Of a stretch of DNA of 64,000 nt, positions 11,893-20,748 are shown in pieces. A program made the translations under genes and the position numbers. This DNA is from Staphylococcus lugdunensis. Its GTDB lineage: Bacteria; Bacillota; Bacilli; Staphylococcales; Staphylococcaceae. The stretch's first letter is position 1. Each line of letters begins with the position of its first letter. The stretch spans positions 743,633-807,632 of the forward strand of contig NZ_PPPV01000012.1 of assembly GCF_002901705.1 (NCBI RefSeq), given 5' to 3'. The notes under the pieces were generated by a model, which was not told where the DNA came from, searched no databases, and saw only the letters and a program-made list of their open reading frames with translations.

Positions 11893-12909
11893 TTATTTCT
11901 GATTTTTGACAATCCCTTTATTGTCTGTTGCTAATCTCAATAATAATATTAACGATGGAATAAGTAAAAGTAAACCTAAAATAATAACAATCATAAGTGT
12001 TAATCCTGTAGCAACACTAACTGTAGTATCTGTTATTTTAACAAATGGATATACAATATAAGGTAACTTACTCAACCCGTAACCGAAAAAAGCAAAAAAC
12101 AGTTGTAATATCATCATAAGCATTGCGATTCCATGGTATTTTTTTAACAAAGCTAGAGACATCGCAATGATAAAACATAGTAAACTTAAAGTAAACATCC
12201 ACCAATAATTATATATCGCATTGGTAAAATGATTCGCATTTTGAATTCGTAATGATAGAAAAACAAATAATGAGACCATAATCATTGGCATACTCCAAAG
12301 CAACAGCCACTTTCTTACAGTTAAATATACGTGTGTATCTTTTAATTTTGCTGCAGAATATGTTAAAAAACCTGCTGAAATATACAACACTGTTATCACG
12401 GCTAAAAAGACTACTGACCAAGCAAACGGACTAATGACCAGTTGTACCCAATTCAAATCAAGGTGTGCGCCATCTTCTACAATATAACCGCCTTCTGATA
12501 TAGTGAGAACAGATGCTAATGCAGCCGGAATTCCTAATCCAGACAAACAATATATCAACAGCCATGGTAGACTTATGTCAGCTCTTTTATTGATAAAAAT
12601 ATAACTGCAACCTCTGATGATTATACAGATAAGTGCTATTGAACCAGGAATTAAAATCATTGTATTCAAATAGTGAATTGCTGATGGAAATAAAGCAATC
12701 ATACCTACATAACAAAACACGCAACATATATTAATTAAGCCCCAAATGGGATTTATCATATATTTATAAAGTACTTTTGACTTCTTCTCTTCACCAGACA
12801 TGTGCATATAAAAAGCAAAGCAGCCTGTTCCAAAATAAATACCCGCAGCAATGACATAAAAAAATAAACAAATCCAAAGCACCAGCATACTTATCCCAGT
12901 GTATGCCAT
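11893..12909 (-). CDS. cydB: Cytochrome bd quinol oxidase subunit II
   Basis: A 338-residue integral membrane protein with about eight or nine hydrophobic segments, of normal length for staphylococcal CydB. It partners CydA in the bd-type menaquinol oxidase. The reading frame is intact and begins at an ATG overlapping the stop of the cydA remnant (TAATG). Without CydA, which carries all three haems, it cannot make an active oxidase, so it is either a recent orphan or has another partner. Confidence 0.9.
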   Translation of the reverse strand: MAYTGISMLVLWICLFFYVIAAGIYFGTGCFAFYMHMSGEEKKSKVLYKYMINPIWGLINICCVFCYVGMIALFPSAIHYLNTMILIPGSIALICIIIRGCSYIFINKRADISLPWLLIYCLSGLGIPAALASVLTISEGGYIVEDGAHLDLNWVQLVISPFAWSVVFLAVITVLYISAGFLTYSAAKLKDTHVYLTVRKWLLLWSMPMIMVSLFVFLSLRIQNANHFTNAIYNYWWMFTLSLLCFIIAMSLALLKKYHGIAMLMMILQLFFAFFGYGLSKLPYIVYPFVKITDTTVSVATGLTLMIVIILGLLLLIPSLILLLRLATDNKGIVKNQK

Positions 12910-13046
12910 TACTGCTCACCTCTTTCCATTAGAACAGAATTAAATACATCATATGTAAAACTACAAGGACACTTACATGCCACTATAGTGTTTAATTCAT
13001 TGTTATATGGTGCTAATAATACATATCTCTTTTTAACTAAATTCAT
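12909..13046 (-). pseudogene. cydA: cydA remnant: about nine-tenths of the gene deleted
   Basis: A 45-codon frame with a good RBS (AGGGTG) starts MNLV, as staphylococcal CydA does, and ends TYDVFNSVLMERGEQ with its stop overlapping the cydB ATG. CydA should be about 450 residues with nine helices and haem-ligand histidines; none of that is here. The simplest reading is an internal deletion that kept the translation start and the C-terminal end. Assignment rests on position between the glutaredoxin gene and cydB and on the first residues; the tail being CydA-derived is inference. Confidence 0.7.
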
Positions 13047-13219
13047 GCTTAATATCACCCTCACGTTGATTTCATAGTATAAACAATTAGATATATAGTA
13101 TATAAATATATGCACTATAAAAAAATCATTTTGTCCTATTTTCACATATTGTTCATAAGTTGATTTTTGAGCGTTATTTTTATATAGTAAATCCAGTATA
13201 AAAATGAAAGGATAACTTT

Positions 13220-13453
13220 ATGGCACACATTACACTTTATACACAAGACGATTGTCCACCTTGTTCCTTTATTAAGAATTATTTACATGAACATCAAATT
13301 CCTTTTGAAGAAAAACATATAAAACATCAAGCTTATCGTGTGGAAATGTTAGATTATGATGCGTTTGCAACACCGTTTATATTGCTTAATGACGAACCAA
13401 TGTATACTGTAGATATTGATAAAATTAATCACGCATTCAACATAACAGTATAA
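13220..13453 (+). CDS. Small glutaredoxin/NrdH-like thioredoxin-fold protein
   Basis: A 77-residue protein starting MAHITLYTQDDCPPCSF. The CPPC redox pair (Cys12, Cys15) after a beta strand, and the cis-Pro loop in DAFATPFILL, fit the glutaredoxin/NrdH fold; the substrate is unknown. It is transcribed away from the cyd remnant and shares a bidirectional terminator with ptsI. In S. aureus a homologous gene sits at the same place between cydA and ptsI. Confidence 0.85.
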   Translation: MAHITLYTQDDCPPCSFIKNYLHEHQIPFEEKHIKHQAYRVEMLDYDAFATPFILLNDEPMYTVDIDKINHAFNITV

Positions 13454-13493
13454 TCAGTTAGACACTGACTATCGTTTTTATTTATAAAAAGAT

Positions 13494-13526
13494 GAACCTT
13501 ACTGACAATAATTGCCAATAAGGTTC
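13494..13526. terminator. Bidirectional terminator between the glutaredoxin gene and ptsI
   Basis: GAACCTTA (13494-13501) pairs with TAAGGTTC (13519-13526), with A-rich and T-rich flanks on either side, serving the two convergent genes. Confidence 0.75.
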
Positions 13527-13548
13527 TTCTTTATTGTGAAATTAAATT

Positions 13549-15264
13549 TTATCGAGCTATATTGTGAACTAATTCTTTTACTTGTTCTTGTGTTGAACAA
13601 TTAATCGCTCTATTAGCTAATTCCGTCATTTCATTTTTACTTAATCCATTAATTTGACGTCTTGCTTTTAAGATAGATGTTGCACTCATAGAGAATTCAT
13701 CTAAACCTAAACCAAGTAATAATGGAATTGCTGTTTCATCGCCAGCCATCTCGCCACACATACCAGTCCATTTACCTTCTTTATGAGAAGCTTCAATCAC
13801 TTGTTTCACTAGACGTAAAATAGCTGGATTATATGGTTGATAAAGGTATGATACACGTTCTGACATGCGGTCAGCAGCCATTGTGTATTGAATCAAATCA
13901 TTAGTACCGATACTGAAGAAATCAACTTCTTTAGCAAAGATATCAGCTAATGCAGCTGTTGATGGGATTTCTACCATTATTCCGAGCTCGATATCATCTG
14001 ACACGTCATGTCCTTCATTTTTTAGATTTTCTTTTTCTTCTAAAAGAAGCGCTTTGGCATCTCTAAACTCATTAATAGTAGCAACCATTGGGAACATAAT
14101 ATTTAATTTTCCATATGCTGAAGCACGCAAAAGAGCGCGCAACTGTGGTCTGAAAATATCAGGTTGATCTAAGCACAATCGAATCGCACGGTAACCTAAG
14201 AATGGGTTCATTTCTTTAGGCAAATTAAGATAAGGTAGTTCTTTATCTCCACCAATATCTAATGTACGGACTACGACGCGTTTATCTTTCATCGTTTCAA
14301 GCACTTTTTTATATGCTTCAAATTGCTCATCTTCAGTTGGCATTTGATCTCTGCCCATATATAAAAATTCTGTTCTATATAAGCCAATGCCTTCAGCACC
14401 GTTTTCAATAACGCCATACAAGTCATCTGGCGTACCGATATTCGCTGCAAGTTCAGCATGAATACCATCTAAAGAAACCGTTTCAGCATCACGTAGTTTT
14501 TGAAGTTCTTTTTTATCTTCAAAGAAACGTTCACGTTTATGTTGATATGCGATCAGTTCATCTTCAGTTGGATCAATAATAACATCACCAGTTATACCAT
14601 CAACAATAATCATATCTCCTTGTTTAACTTGGTGTGTGATTGATTTTGTACCAACGACAGCAGGGATTTCAAGTGAACGACTCATAATTGCTGAATGACT
14701 TGTTCTACCGCCAATGTTTGTCACAAATCCTTGAACAAAGTCTTTATTTAATTGTGCAGTATCTGAAGGTGTTAAGTCATTCCCCACAATAACGACACTT
14801 TCATCAATAATACTTGGGTTAGGTAATTCCACGCCTAGAATATGTGCAAGTAAACGTTTAGATACGTCTCTAATATCTGCAGCACGCTCTTTCATATATT
14901 CATTATCCATTGATTCAAAAATCGTAATGAATTGTGATGTCACTTCATTTAATGCTTGAGGTGCATTCACTTTCTCATTAGAGATTTTATCTTCAATTGG
15001 TTGAATTAATTCAGGATCATCTAGGACTAATAAATGCGCATCAAAAATAGCTGCTTTGTCAGCACCTAATTGTTTTTCTGCATTATTTCTAATTTTAGTC
15101 AATTCAATTTTAGATGCTTCTACAGCATTTTTAAATTTATTGATTTCAGCATCTATATCAGTGATTTTTTCATTGGTGAATGATAAATCTGGTTCAACAA
15201 GTAAATATGCTTTTGCAATAGCAACCCCATCTGAAGCTGCAATGCCGTTGATTAAGTTAGACAT
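13549..15264 (-). CDS. ptsI: PTS enzyme I (phosphoenolpyruvate-protein phosphotransferase)
   Basis: A 571-residue enzyme that starts the sugar phosphotransferase chain by moving phosphate from PEP to HPr. The phosphorylated His190 lies in [12 protein letters not shown]; the PEP-binding barrel shows [15 protein letters not shown] and [14 protein letters not shown] motifs, and the active-site Cys is in [11 protein letters not shown]. Length is normal. It follows ptsH by two bases and is co-transcribed with it. Confidence 0.97.
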   Translation of the reverse strand: MSNLINGIAASDGVAIAKAYLLVEPDLSFTNEKITDIDAEINKFKNAVEASKIELTKIRNNAEKQLGADKAAIFDAHLLVLDDPELIQPIEDKISNEKVNAPQALNEVTSQFITIFESMDNEYMKERAADIRDVSKRLLAHILGVELPNPSIIDESVVIVGNDLTPSDTAQLNKDFVQGFVTNIGGRTSHSAIMSRSLEIPAVVGTKSITHQVKQGDMIIVDGITGDVIIDPTEDELIAYQHKRERFFEDKKELQKLRDAETVSLDGIHAELAANIGTPDDLYGVIENGAEGIGLYRTEFLYMGRDQMPTEDEQFEAYKKVLETMKDKRVVVRTLDIGGDKELPYLNLPKEMNPFLGYRAIRLCLDQPDIFRPQLRALLRASAYGKLNIMFPMVATINEFRDAKALLLEEKENLKNEGHDVSDDIELGIMVEIPSTAALADIFAKEVDFFSIGTNDLIQYTMAADRMSERVSYLYQPYNPAILRLVKQVIEASHKEGKWTGMCGEMAGDETAIPLLLGLGLDEFSMSATSILKARRQINGLSKNEMTELANRAINCSTQEQVKELVHNIAR

Positions 15265-15266
15265 AA

Positions 15267-15533
15267 TTATTCAGTTAAACCTTCTTTAGATAAGACATCA
15301 CTGATTGATTGAATTGCATCCGCTTCATCGCTACCATCTGCATAAATAGTGATTTCTGCGTCTTTACCTACACCTAAGCTCATTACACCCATGATTGATT
15401 TTAAGTTAACTTTTTTACCGTTATATTCTAATTGAATATCTGAATCAAATTTAGAAGCAGTCTGAACTAACATTGTAGCTGGACGTGCATGAATTCCTGT
15501 TTCATCAATAATTACATATGATTTTTGTTCCAT
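15267..15533 (-). CDS. ptsH: PTS phosphocarrier HPr
   Basis: An 88-residue HPr. The catalytic His15 is in GIHARPA, and the regulatory Ser46, target of HPr kinase and key to CcpA-dependent catabolite control, is in [10 protein letters not shown]. First gene of ptsHI, with a GGAG RBS; the promoter should lie in the AT-rich 150 bases upstream. Confidence 0.98.
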   Translation of the reverse strand: MEQKSYVIIDETGIHARPATMLVQTASKFDSDIQLEYNGKKVNLKSIMGVMSLGVGKDAEITIYADGSDEADAIQSISDVLSKEGLTE

Positions 15534-15684
15534 AGTAAAAGTCTCCTTCTTACAGTTAGAAAATTCATTTTTCAGTCATCTAACGTATTTTTATACAATA
15601 ACACTACCAAATTATATTAATAAATTCAATTCGTATATAGTGAGATATTGTTGTATATGTTGATTATACTACATAAAGTTACAT

Positions 15685-16227
15685 TTAAATAATATCCTTG
15701 ATTACTTTTTCACATTTTTCAATATGATCTTGTCCCAATTTGTTCATAAAATAATAACTAATAGATGCTGAAATTGCTTGACCTACTAATGGAAACCATC
15801 GCGTTTGTTTGGCAGCTGCTCGCTTAGCCATGTCCTTAATAACAATTTTAAGCACAGCACTTGATACTTTTTTGCCGATGAATTGACTACCTTGAATAGC
15901 AGCCGCAGCAAAAATACGTTCTCTTAAATCATCTCCAAGTGTGTTTACTTGTTTATGATCTAATCCATATAGTTTGTTTACATCTTCAATAATATCGCGC
16001 ATCAATTTAATATCTACACCAAAGTCCAATCCAGGAATAGGTACAACAGAAGCCGTTGAAGACATCAAAGATTTTCTTTTAACGATTGCCTCTGCCCTTT
16101 CACGACATCTAGCTAACTCATCCTGTGTCGTTGGCATGGCATTTTTTTCTTTAATATCCTCTATTTTAAATACTTTTTGACCTACTTTAGTCGTTATTCG
16201 ATTACTTAAATTTTGTCTAATCCCCAT
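15685..16227 (-). CDS. Unrecognised DUF697/EcsC-like protein
   Basis: A 180-residue protein. The middle carries SSTASVVPIPGLDFGVDIKL followed by MRDIIEDVNKLYGL, the Pro-Gly-hydrophobic-Asp pattern seen in DUF697 and EcsC-type proteins, and the C-terminal part has small-residue helices (about 110-165) that may associate with membrane. It lacks a GTPase domain, so it is not a whole YcjF/Era-like protein. Function unknown. It lies between ptsH and the methyltransferase gene, as in S. aureus. Confidence 0.6.
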   Translation of the reverse strand: MGIRQNLSNRITTKVGQKVFKIEDIKEKNAMPTTQDELARCRERAEAIVKRKSLMSSTASVVPIPGLDFGVDIKLMRDIIEDVNKLYGLDHKQVNTLGDDLRERIFAAAAIQGSQFIGKKVSSAVLKIVIKDMAKRAAAKQTRWFPLVGQAISASISYYFMNKLGQDHIEKCEKVIKDII

Positions 16228-16281
16228 GAAATATCACCTTTCATTTTGTGTCATGACGGTATTATACCCACTTCACTAAAT

Positions 16282-17454
16282 TTAATTCTTGATTTGAATA
16301 AAAACTGCTTTCAAATATTTAGACGGTTTATAATGCGGATGCGTTTTAAAGTCCTTCGGCAAACCCATGACTTCTTTAATTTCATAATCTACATTCGCCT
16401 GTTCTAAAGTCGATTTAATGACAGATTTAAATGCTTTTAATGAGAAGATACTTGAGTTTGTGCATAATAACAATACACCATTTGGCGCTAGAACGCTTAA
16501 TGCACCATTTATGAGCTCATCATAATTTTTTTGTACGGAAAAAGTTTTCTTTTTATTACGTGCAAAACTTGGCGGATCAATCACAATCGTATCATAAAAG
16601 CGATTGTGTCTATGCGCATATTTATAAAAATCAAATGTATCCATTACATAAATGAATTGTGTCTTAGGATCTATGCCGTTAAGACCAAAATTTTCTTCCG
16701 TTAAAGCTCTAGAACGATTAGCCAAATCAACACTTGTCGTTGATTGTGCATGATTAGCTGCAATAACTGAAAAAGCTCCTGTATAGCTGAATAAATTAAG
16801 GACATTTTTTTGTTCAGCATATTGATCACGTAACTTTTTACGCACTTCTTTTTGGTCTAAAAATATTCCTGTCATTAATCCATCATTTAAATCAACATTG
16901 TAAAATGTAAAATTCTCTTCAATAACTATCGGAAATTGTGGTGCTTCTCCTTTGACGAAACCACCTGAATAATCAGCATCTTTAAATCTCATTTTTTCGT
17001 AAATAGATTTGTAAGGGAAAACTGTTTCTATCGCTTGCAAAATTTCAAATTTAAATTTGTAGATACCTTTTGAATACCATTGAACAAGTAAATGACCGTT
17101 ATAATTATCAATCGTTAAACCGCCAATTCCATCTCCTTCTGCATTAAACAAGCGAAATGCATTTGTACCATCAATATGAAAATAGTAGTCACGTTCAGCT
17201 AAAGCATCTGTGAATAATTGTGTGAAAAATGAAGTAGTAATCTCTTCACTTGGATTATAACTTAACACCCATCCTAATCCTTTATGTTGCCGTCCTACAT
17301 ATGCTGTGGCAATATAACGACCTTGATCAGTTGTTAACTGAAATAAATCGCCCTCTTTTAAATGATCCTGGCGAAAAATATCTTCTTCATCTACTAAAGG
17401 ATAATGATTTAAATATTTTTGTTCTTTCCCTTTATTTATAATAGCAGTCTTCAT
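16282..17454 (-). CDS. Class I SAM-dependent rRNA methyltransferase (RlmI/YwbD type)
   Basis: A 390-residue protein with an N-terminal PUA-like domain (about 1-75), a central EEHEE-type region, and a C-terminal Rossmann methyltransferase domain. VLNLFSYTGAFSVIAA is the SAM-binding motif I, and the active-site-like DPPSFARNKK motif follows. Family members methylate cytosine in 23S rRNA (RlmI makes m5C1962 in E. coli); the exact target here is not known. AAGG lies before the ATG at 17454. Confidence 0.85.
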   Translation of the reverse strand: MKTAIINKGKEQKYLNHYPLVDEEDIFRQDHLKEGDLFQLTTDQGRYIATAYVGRQHKGLGWVLSYNPSEEITTSFFTQLFTDALAERDYYFHIDGTNAFRLFNAEGDGIGGLTIDNYNGHLLVQWYSKGIYKFKFEILQAIETVFPYKSIYEKMRFKDADYSGGFVKGEAPQFPIVIEENFTFYNVDLNDGLMTGIFLDQKEVRKKLRDQYAEQKNVLNLFSYTGAFSVIAANHAQSTTSVDLANRSRALTEENFGLNGIDPKTQFIYVMDTFDFYKYAHRHNRFYDTIVIDPPSFARNKKKTFSVQKNYDELINGALSVLAPNGVLLLCTNSSIFSLKAFKSVIKSTLEQANVDYEIKEVMGLPKDFKTHPHYKPSKYLKAVFIQIKN

Positions 17455-17726
17455 AAACGTTCTCTGCCTTCCTTTATTAAAATATGTTAGGCTTTATCAC
17501 TGTTTCTTTTATATTAACAAATTTATAGATATCATCATAAAAAAGAGATTGGCCTGTAAATCGTTTCTAATCAAAGAAAAATGGCAATTTCCATCCAAAT
17601 CGTGGCAAAACTACCATTTTTATAATTGATACATTATATTTTAGTTTGTAAAGCGTTTATTCTTAATTATATTTAGCAATCATTTATTAAATTATACGTG
17701 AGTGTGTTATGTTTTAAAACTATTCT

Positions 17727-17885
17727 GGAGCAAGACAGCATTCATAATGAAATTTTAGTTCCACCCCGGCAAGATTGTGTAGGATTGAAAAAGCCTGGTA
17801 TAAGCGTATTTTCAATCTGGTCAACTACTGCCAATATAGCGTTCATAACCTATAACATCAATGATATCCTAGACTCATTGATGAC
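17727..17885. repeat. Intergenic structured repeat, copy 2
   Basis: A degenerate copy of the 1.57-kb repeat: GGAGCAAGACAGCATTCA at the head, then GGATTGAAAAAGCCTGGTA ... TTTTCAATCTGGTCAAC in the middle. It lies in the 702-base gap between the methyltransferase and the membrane-protein gene. I see no gene in that gap, whose other feature is the hairpin at 18023-18064. Confidence 0.65.
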
Positions 17886-18022
17886 AAGGTTCTTGAAAGA
17901 ATAAGCCAAGTTAAAAACTAGGATCCTATCAAAAAATTTCAAGCACTACCAGCTTGTGTAGACTCAAGCTGTACCTTAGAAAAATGGAGAAAATGGAGAA
18001 ATATGATATTTAACATAAACTA

Positions 18023-18064
18023 AGCTCTAAGACAATTCTTCAATTTTGAAATCATCTTAGAGCT
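18023..18064. terminator. Strong hairpin downstream of the 433-residue membrane protein
   Basis: AGCTCTAAGA (18023-18032) pairs perfectly with TCTTAGAGCT (18055-18064). It lies 92 bases past the end of the membrane-protein gene. The flanking T-run is weak, so termination is likely but not certain. The hairpin resembles the tail of the intergenic repeat family. Confidence 0.5.
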
Positions 18065-18156
18065 ATGCCTTTGTATTTAAATACTGACCTTTATTATTTT
18101 AGCATTCATATTCCAGCCACTATCAGAACGACATTCGTTGGTCGATCATATATCAT

Positions 18157-19458
18157 TTATGGCTCATCTCTAACTTGTAAACTAAATGCTACAATAACTG
18201 CTATCAACATAATGATTAATGTTGGCGTAATAAATACGGATAATAGTAATCCATGAATCATGATGTTGATAAATTCTGTAAGTAATTTAAAGAACAGAAT
18301 ACTAATCATAAACAGTTGCAAATAATAAAATTTACCGCGTAAATAGTGTGTCAACGTCGTTGCAATATACACAATAATAATAAATATTAGTATAAGCAAT
18401 GTAACCCATTCAATGACATACTGTGTTTGAGATATTTTCCACTCACCAGAAACAAAAAGCGAATTTCTATTGTTAAATTCAATAAAGGTAAATAAGAAAA
18501 TAATAATACCACAAAAGATTTCTACAAATACTGGCTTTACCCATTTTGGCTTACGCATCCAATTTGGAATATCATCTTCTTCAATATTAATGATATTTTT
18601 AACTTTGTTTTTGAATTTGTCTCTTTTCGTTCTAATTTTATCTAAATCGACACTTCTTCTAGTCTTACGTGCATATTCTGTTGTCTTATCTTGAAGTTGC
18701 TTTAAGTGAACTTTCGTTTGATTTGAAACATTGCCTTTTGATGTTCTAGATAAATCATATTCTTCACCTAACTCTTCTTTTGTTAATGGTAGCGCACGTC
18801 TTAAGAATAAAAAGTTCCAAATAGACATTTGCCCTAACAACCACATAATAATGAAGAAAGTATTTACACTTAAAATATCAATAGGTGCAATTTCATTAGC
18901 ATCTACTTTGCCGTATAAAGAAATTTGTGTAATAAGGTAACTAATACCATATGACAATATAATCCACAAATAATGATTCTTTCTATTGTTTGGATTTAAT
19001 TCATCTTTATATACAATATAACCAATATGAATGACAAATGGGAAAATAAAAATAATTGCCCAGAAACCATAAACTTGCGTCATTAATAAAATCGTAATGA
19101 TAAAGAAAACGATTCCGAATATTAAATAAAAAATTGAAATATCATAATCATACTTCGTTGTTCTAAATAATGTGTAGCCAATAAAGATGACTAAGACACC
19201 AAAAAGGATAATGATTATAGCACTTATAATAGGAAAAGCGCCTATAAACCTACTCATCACTCTAATAATTTCACTAAAAAATGCATTCAGGAAGTCCCAT
19301 ACCGAAAAAATCTTTAAATCAACTTTTTCCTTTTGATTAAGTTCTTTAATTAAAGGCAAGTTAATCAAAATAATGAGACCTGTGAAAAGTGAAACGAAAC
19401 CGATGATATAACTGAAAATAATCTCGGTGTGTTTCTTAAGAAAAGACATACTGTTCAC
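18157..19458 (-). CDS. Unrecognised multispanning membrane protein
   Basis: A 433-residue protein with four or five hydrophobic helices in the N-terminal half (for example residues 14-35, 77-98 and 105-150), a charged cytoplasmic-looking segment rich in Lys/Arg (about 225-290), and four more helices in the C-terminal half. No transporter or enzyme motif is recognised. It sits at the same place as an unnamed membrane-protein gene in S. aureus. The start at 19458 has the RBS GAGGTGAA on the coding strand. Confidence 0.8.
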   Translation of the reverse strand: MNSMSFLKKHTEIIFSYIIGFVSLFTGLIILINLPLIKELNQKEKVDLKIFSVWDFLNAFFSEIIRVMSRFIGAFPIISAIIIILFGVLVIFIGYTLFRTTKYDYDISIFYLIFGIVFFIITILLMTQVYGFWAIIFIFPFVIHIGYIVYKDELNPNNRKNHYLWIILSYGISYLITQISLYGKVDANEIAPIDILSVNTFFIIMWLLGQMSIWNFLFLRRALPLTKEELGEEYDLSRTSKGNVSNQTKVHLKQLQDKTTEYARKTRRSVDLDKIRTKRDKFKNKVKNIINIEEDDIPNWMRKPKWVKPVFVEIFCGIIIFLFTFIEFNNRNSLFVSGEWKISQTQYVIEWVTLLILIFIIIVYIATTLTHYLRGKFYYLQLFMISILFFKLLTEFINIMIHGLLLSVFITPTLIIMLIAVIVAFSLQVRDEP

Positions 19459-19534
19459 CTCAAAAGTTATTATATATGAAGAAGCCCGACTTGTCTTTAA
19501 TATTTCATTAAATACGACTATAGACTTAGCAAAA

Positions 19535-19559
19535 GTTTAACAATAAATGGTCAGGGTAT
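19535..19559 (+). promoter_or_regulatory. SigB-type promoter
   Basis: GTTTAA (19535-19540), 13 bases, then GGGTAT (19554-19559) matches the staphylococcal SigB consensus (GTTTAA-N12-15-GGGTAT) at every position. It lies 35 bases before the ATG of the small gene that follows. Confidence 0.85.
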
Positions 19560-19594
19560 ACAACAAATATAATCACTATTAAGGAGTGTTATTT

Positions 19595-19729
19595 ATGTCA
19601 AATGAAGAATTAAATAAAAAATCCGCAGAAAAAGCTAAAGAAGCTGAAGAAAAGCTTAAAAAGGAAAAAGAAAGTACAGAAGATAGCATAGAACAAACTA
19701 AAAAAGATGTTCAAGACACATTAGACTAA
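19595..19729 (+). CDS. Small charged stress protein under a SigB-type promoter
   Basis: A 44-residue protein, MSNEELNKKSAEKAKEAEEK... ending DVQDTLD, almost entirely Lys, Glu and Ala and predicted as one long helix. Strong RBS (AAGGAGTG), a textbook SigB promoter upstream, and a hairpin after the stop at 19801 show a complete transcription unit. The composition recalls small CsbD-like or LEA-like stress proteins, but no family is recognised. Confidence 0.8.
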   Translation: MSNEELNKKSAEKAKEAEEKLKKEKESTEDSIEQTKKDVQDTLD

Positions 19730-19800
19730 ACGTAATATAATTTATTTCGCAGTGCACATTGCTTCTTATATTAAATTTAAATATGTTAAGTTAAATCTAT

Positions 19801-19841
19801 GGGAGCGGGACAGAATTCATAATAACTTCTGTCTCGCTCCC
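19801..19841. terminator. Terminator hairpin, short form of the GAGCGGGACAG repeat
   Basis: GGGAGCGGGACAGAA (19801-19815) pairs with TTCTGTCTCGCTCCC (19827-19841) with one G-U. It is the head hairpin of the intergenic repeat family standing alone, and it ends the small SigB-dependent gene. Confidence 0.75.
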
Positions 19842-19983
19842 AAATTTTCATTGTTAATCATTAATGATAGATGTGAAAGTGTATGTAAGATGCTTTTTTA
19901 TTTCTTAACCACTTTTATTATAATTTATTGAAATTGCCTTGACATCAAGTACCAAAAAGCATACATTTAAATTAAATTACATA

Positions 19984-20146
19984 AACGCACTAGGGGTGTT
20001 TAAACTGAGATGAAGCCTTGCTTCAAACCCTTCGAACCTGATCTAGCTTGTACTAGCGTAGGAAAGTGACGATAAATTGCAATGCTTATCGTTTAAGCAT
20101 TTATTTTTTAACGCACATCTTTCTACGTGAAGGTTGTGCGTTTTTT
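19984..20146 (+). ncRNA. TPP riboswitch (thi element) with terminator
   Basis: The aptamer shows AGGGGTG, the invariant CTGAGA (20005), ACCCTTCGAACCTGATCTAG and the closing TAGGAAAGTG. Helix P1 pairs CACT (19988-19991) with AGTG (20065-20068). An expression platform follows: AACGCAC (20110-20116) and GTGCGTT (20136-20142) form a terminator with a six-T run, and the same AACGCAC also occurs in the P1 strand (19984-19990). TPP binding should favour termination and shut off the ykoEDC genes. Confidence 0.95.
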
Positions 20147-20160
20147 AGGAGGCAATTTTT

Positions 20161-20736
20161 ATGTCAAAAGGTTTAAAATTATCTGAAATACTAGTTACAG
20201 TGTTAATCGCTGTTATTTTTGCCATCATTTATAACTTGTGGTGGTTTCCATATGAATTTGCAAAAGTTGCTGGTTTACACCTTGAACAACTGACTTATGG
20301 TGTATGGTTTATGGCCGCAATCGTGGCATACTTAATCATACCTAAACCAGGAATTGCAATCATCGCTGAATTTGCAGCTGGTGCTGGGGAAACAATTGTT
20401 ATGGGTAAATTTGATATTCCTACTATTATTTATGCCATACTGCAAGGTGTTGCATGTGAAATTATTTTTGCTATCTTTAAATATCAATCTCGTAGCGCTG
20501 TAGTAGCTATGTTAGCCGGGTTACTTACTGCACTTATTTCATTCCCAGTTGATTACTTTTATGGCTATTTAAATGAAGTTGCTGGTTGGAACTTACTTCT
20601 ATTTATCGTTTTCCGCGCCATTAGTGGTATCATCCTTGCTGGTTTATTATCTTACATCGTCGTCAAAGCGCTGGATCAAACCGGTGTTACAAAATTATTC
20701 CGCCCAGCATCTAAACAAGATTATGACAACCTATAA
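20161..20736 (+). CDS. ykoE: Thiamine-precursor ECF transporter substrate-binding subunit YkoE
   Basis: A 191-residue membrane protein with five or six hydrophobic helices, matching the YkoE S-component family thought to import hydroxymethylpyrimidine or another thiamine precursor. It is the first gene behind the TPP riboswitch, followed by its ATPase YkoD and transmembrane partner YkoC. RBS TAGGAGGCAA precedes the ATG. The substrate is inferred from riboswitch control and family. Confidence 0.88.
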   Translation: MSKGLKLSEILVTVLIAVIFAIIYNLWWFPYEFAKVAGLHLEQLTYGVWFMAAIVAYLIIPKPGIAIIAEFAAGAGETIVMGKFDIPTIIYAILQGVACEIIFAIFKYQSRSAVVAMLAGLLTALISFPVDYFYGYLNEVAGWNLLLFIVFRAISGIILAGLLSYIVVKALDQTGVTKLFRPASKQDYDNL

Positions 20737-20748
20737 GGGGACATTGAC

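Noticed and set aside
12909..13145. A 78-codon gene at the cydA position starting at 13145
   Set aside because: The extra N-terminal codons lie in the promoter region and lack an RBS; the RBS-backed ATG at 13046 with MNLV marks it as the cydA remnant.
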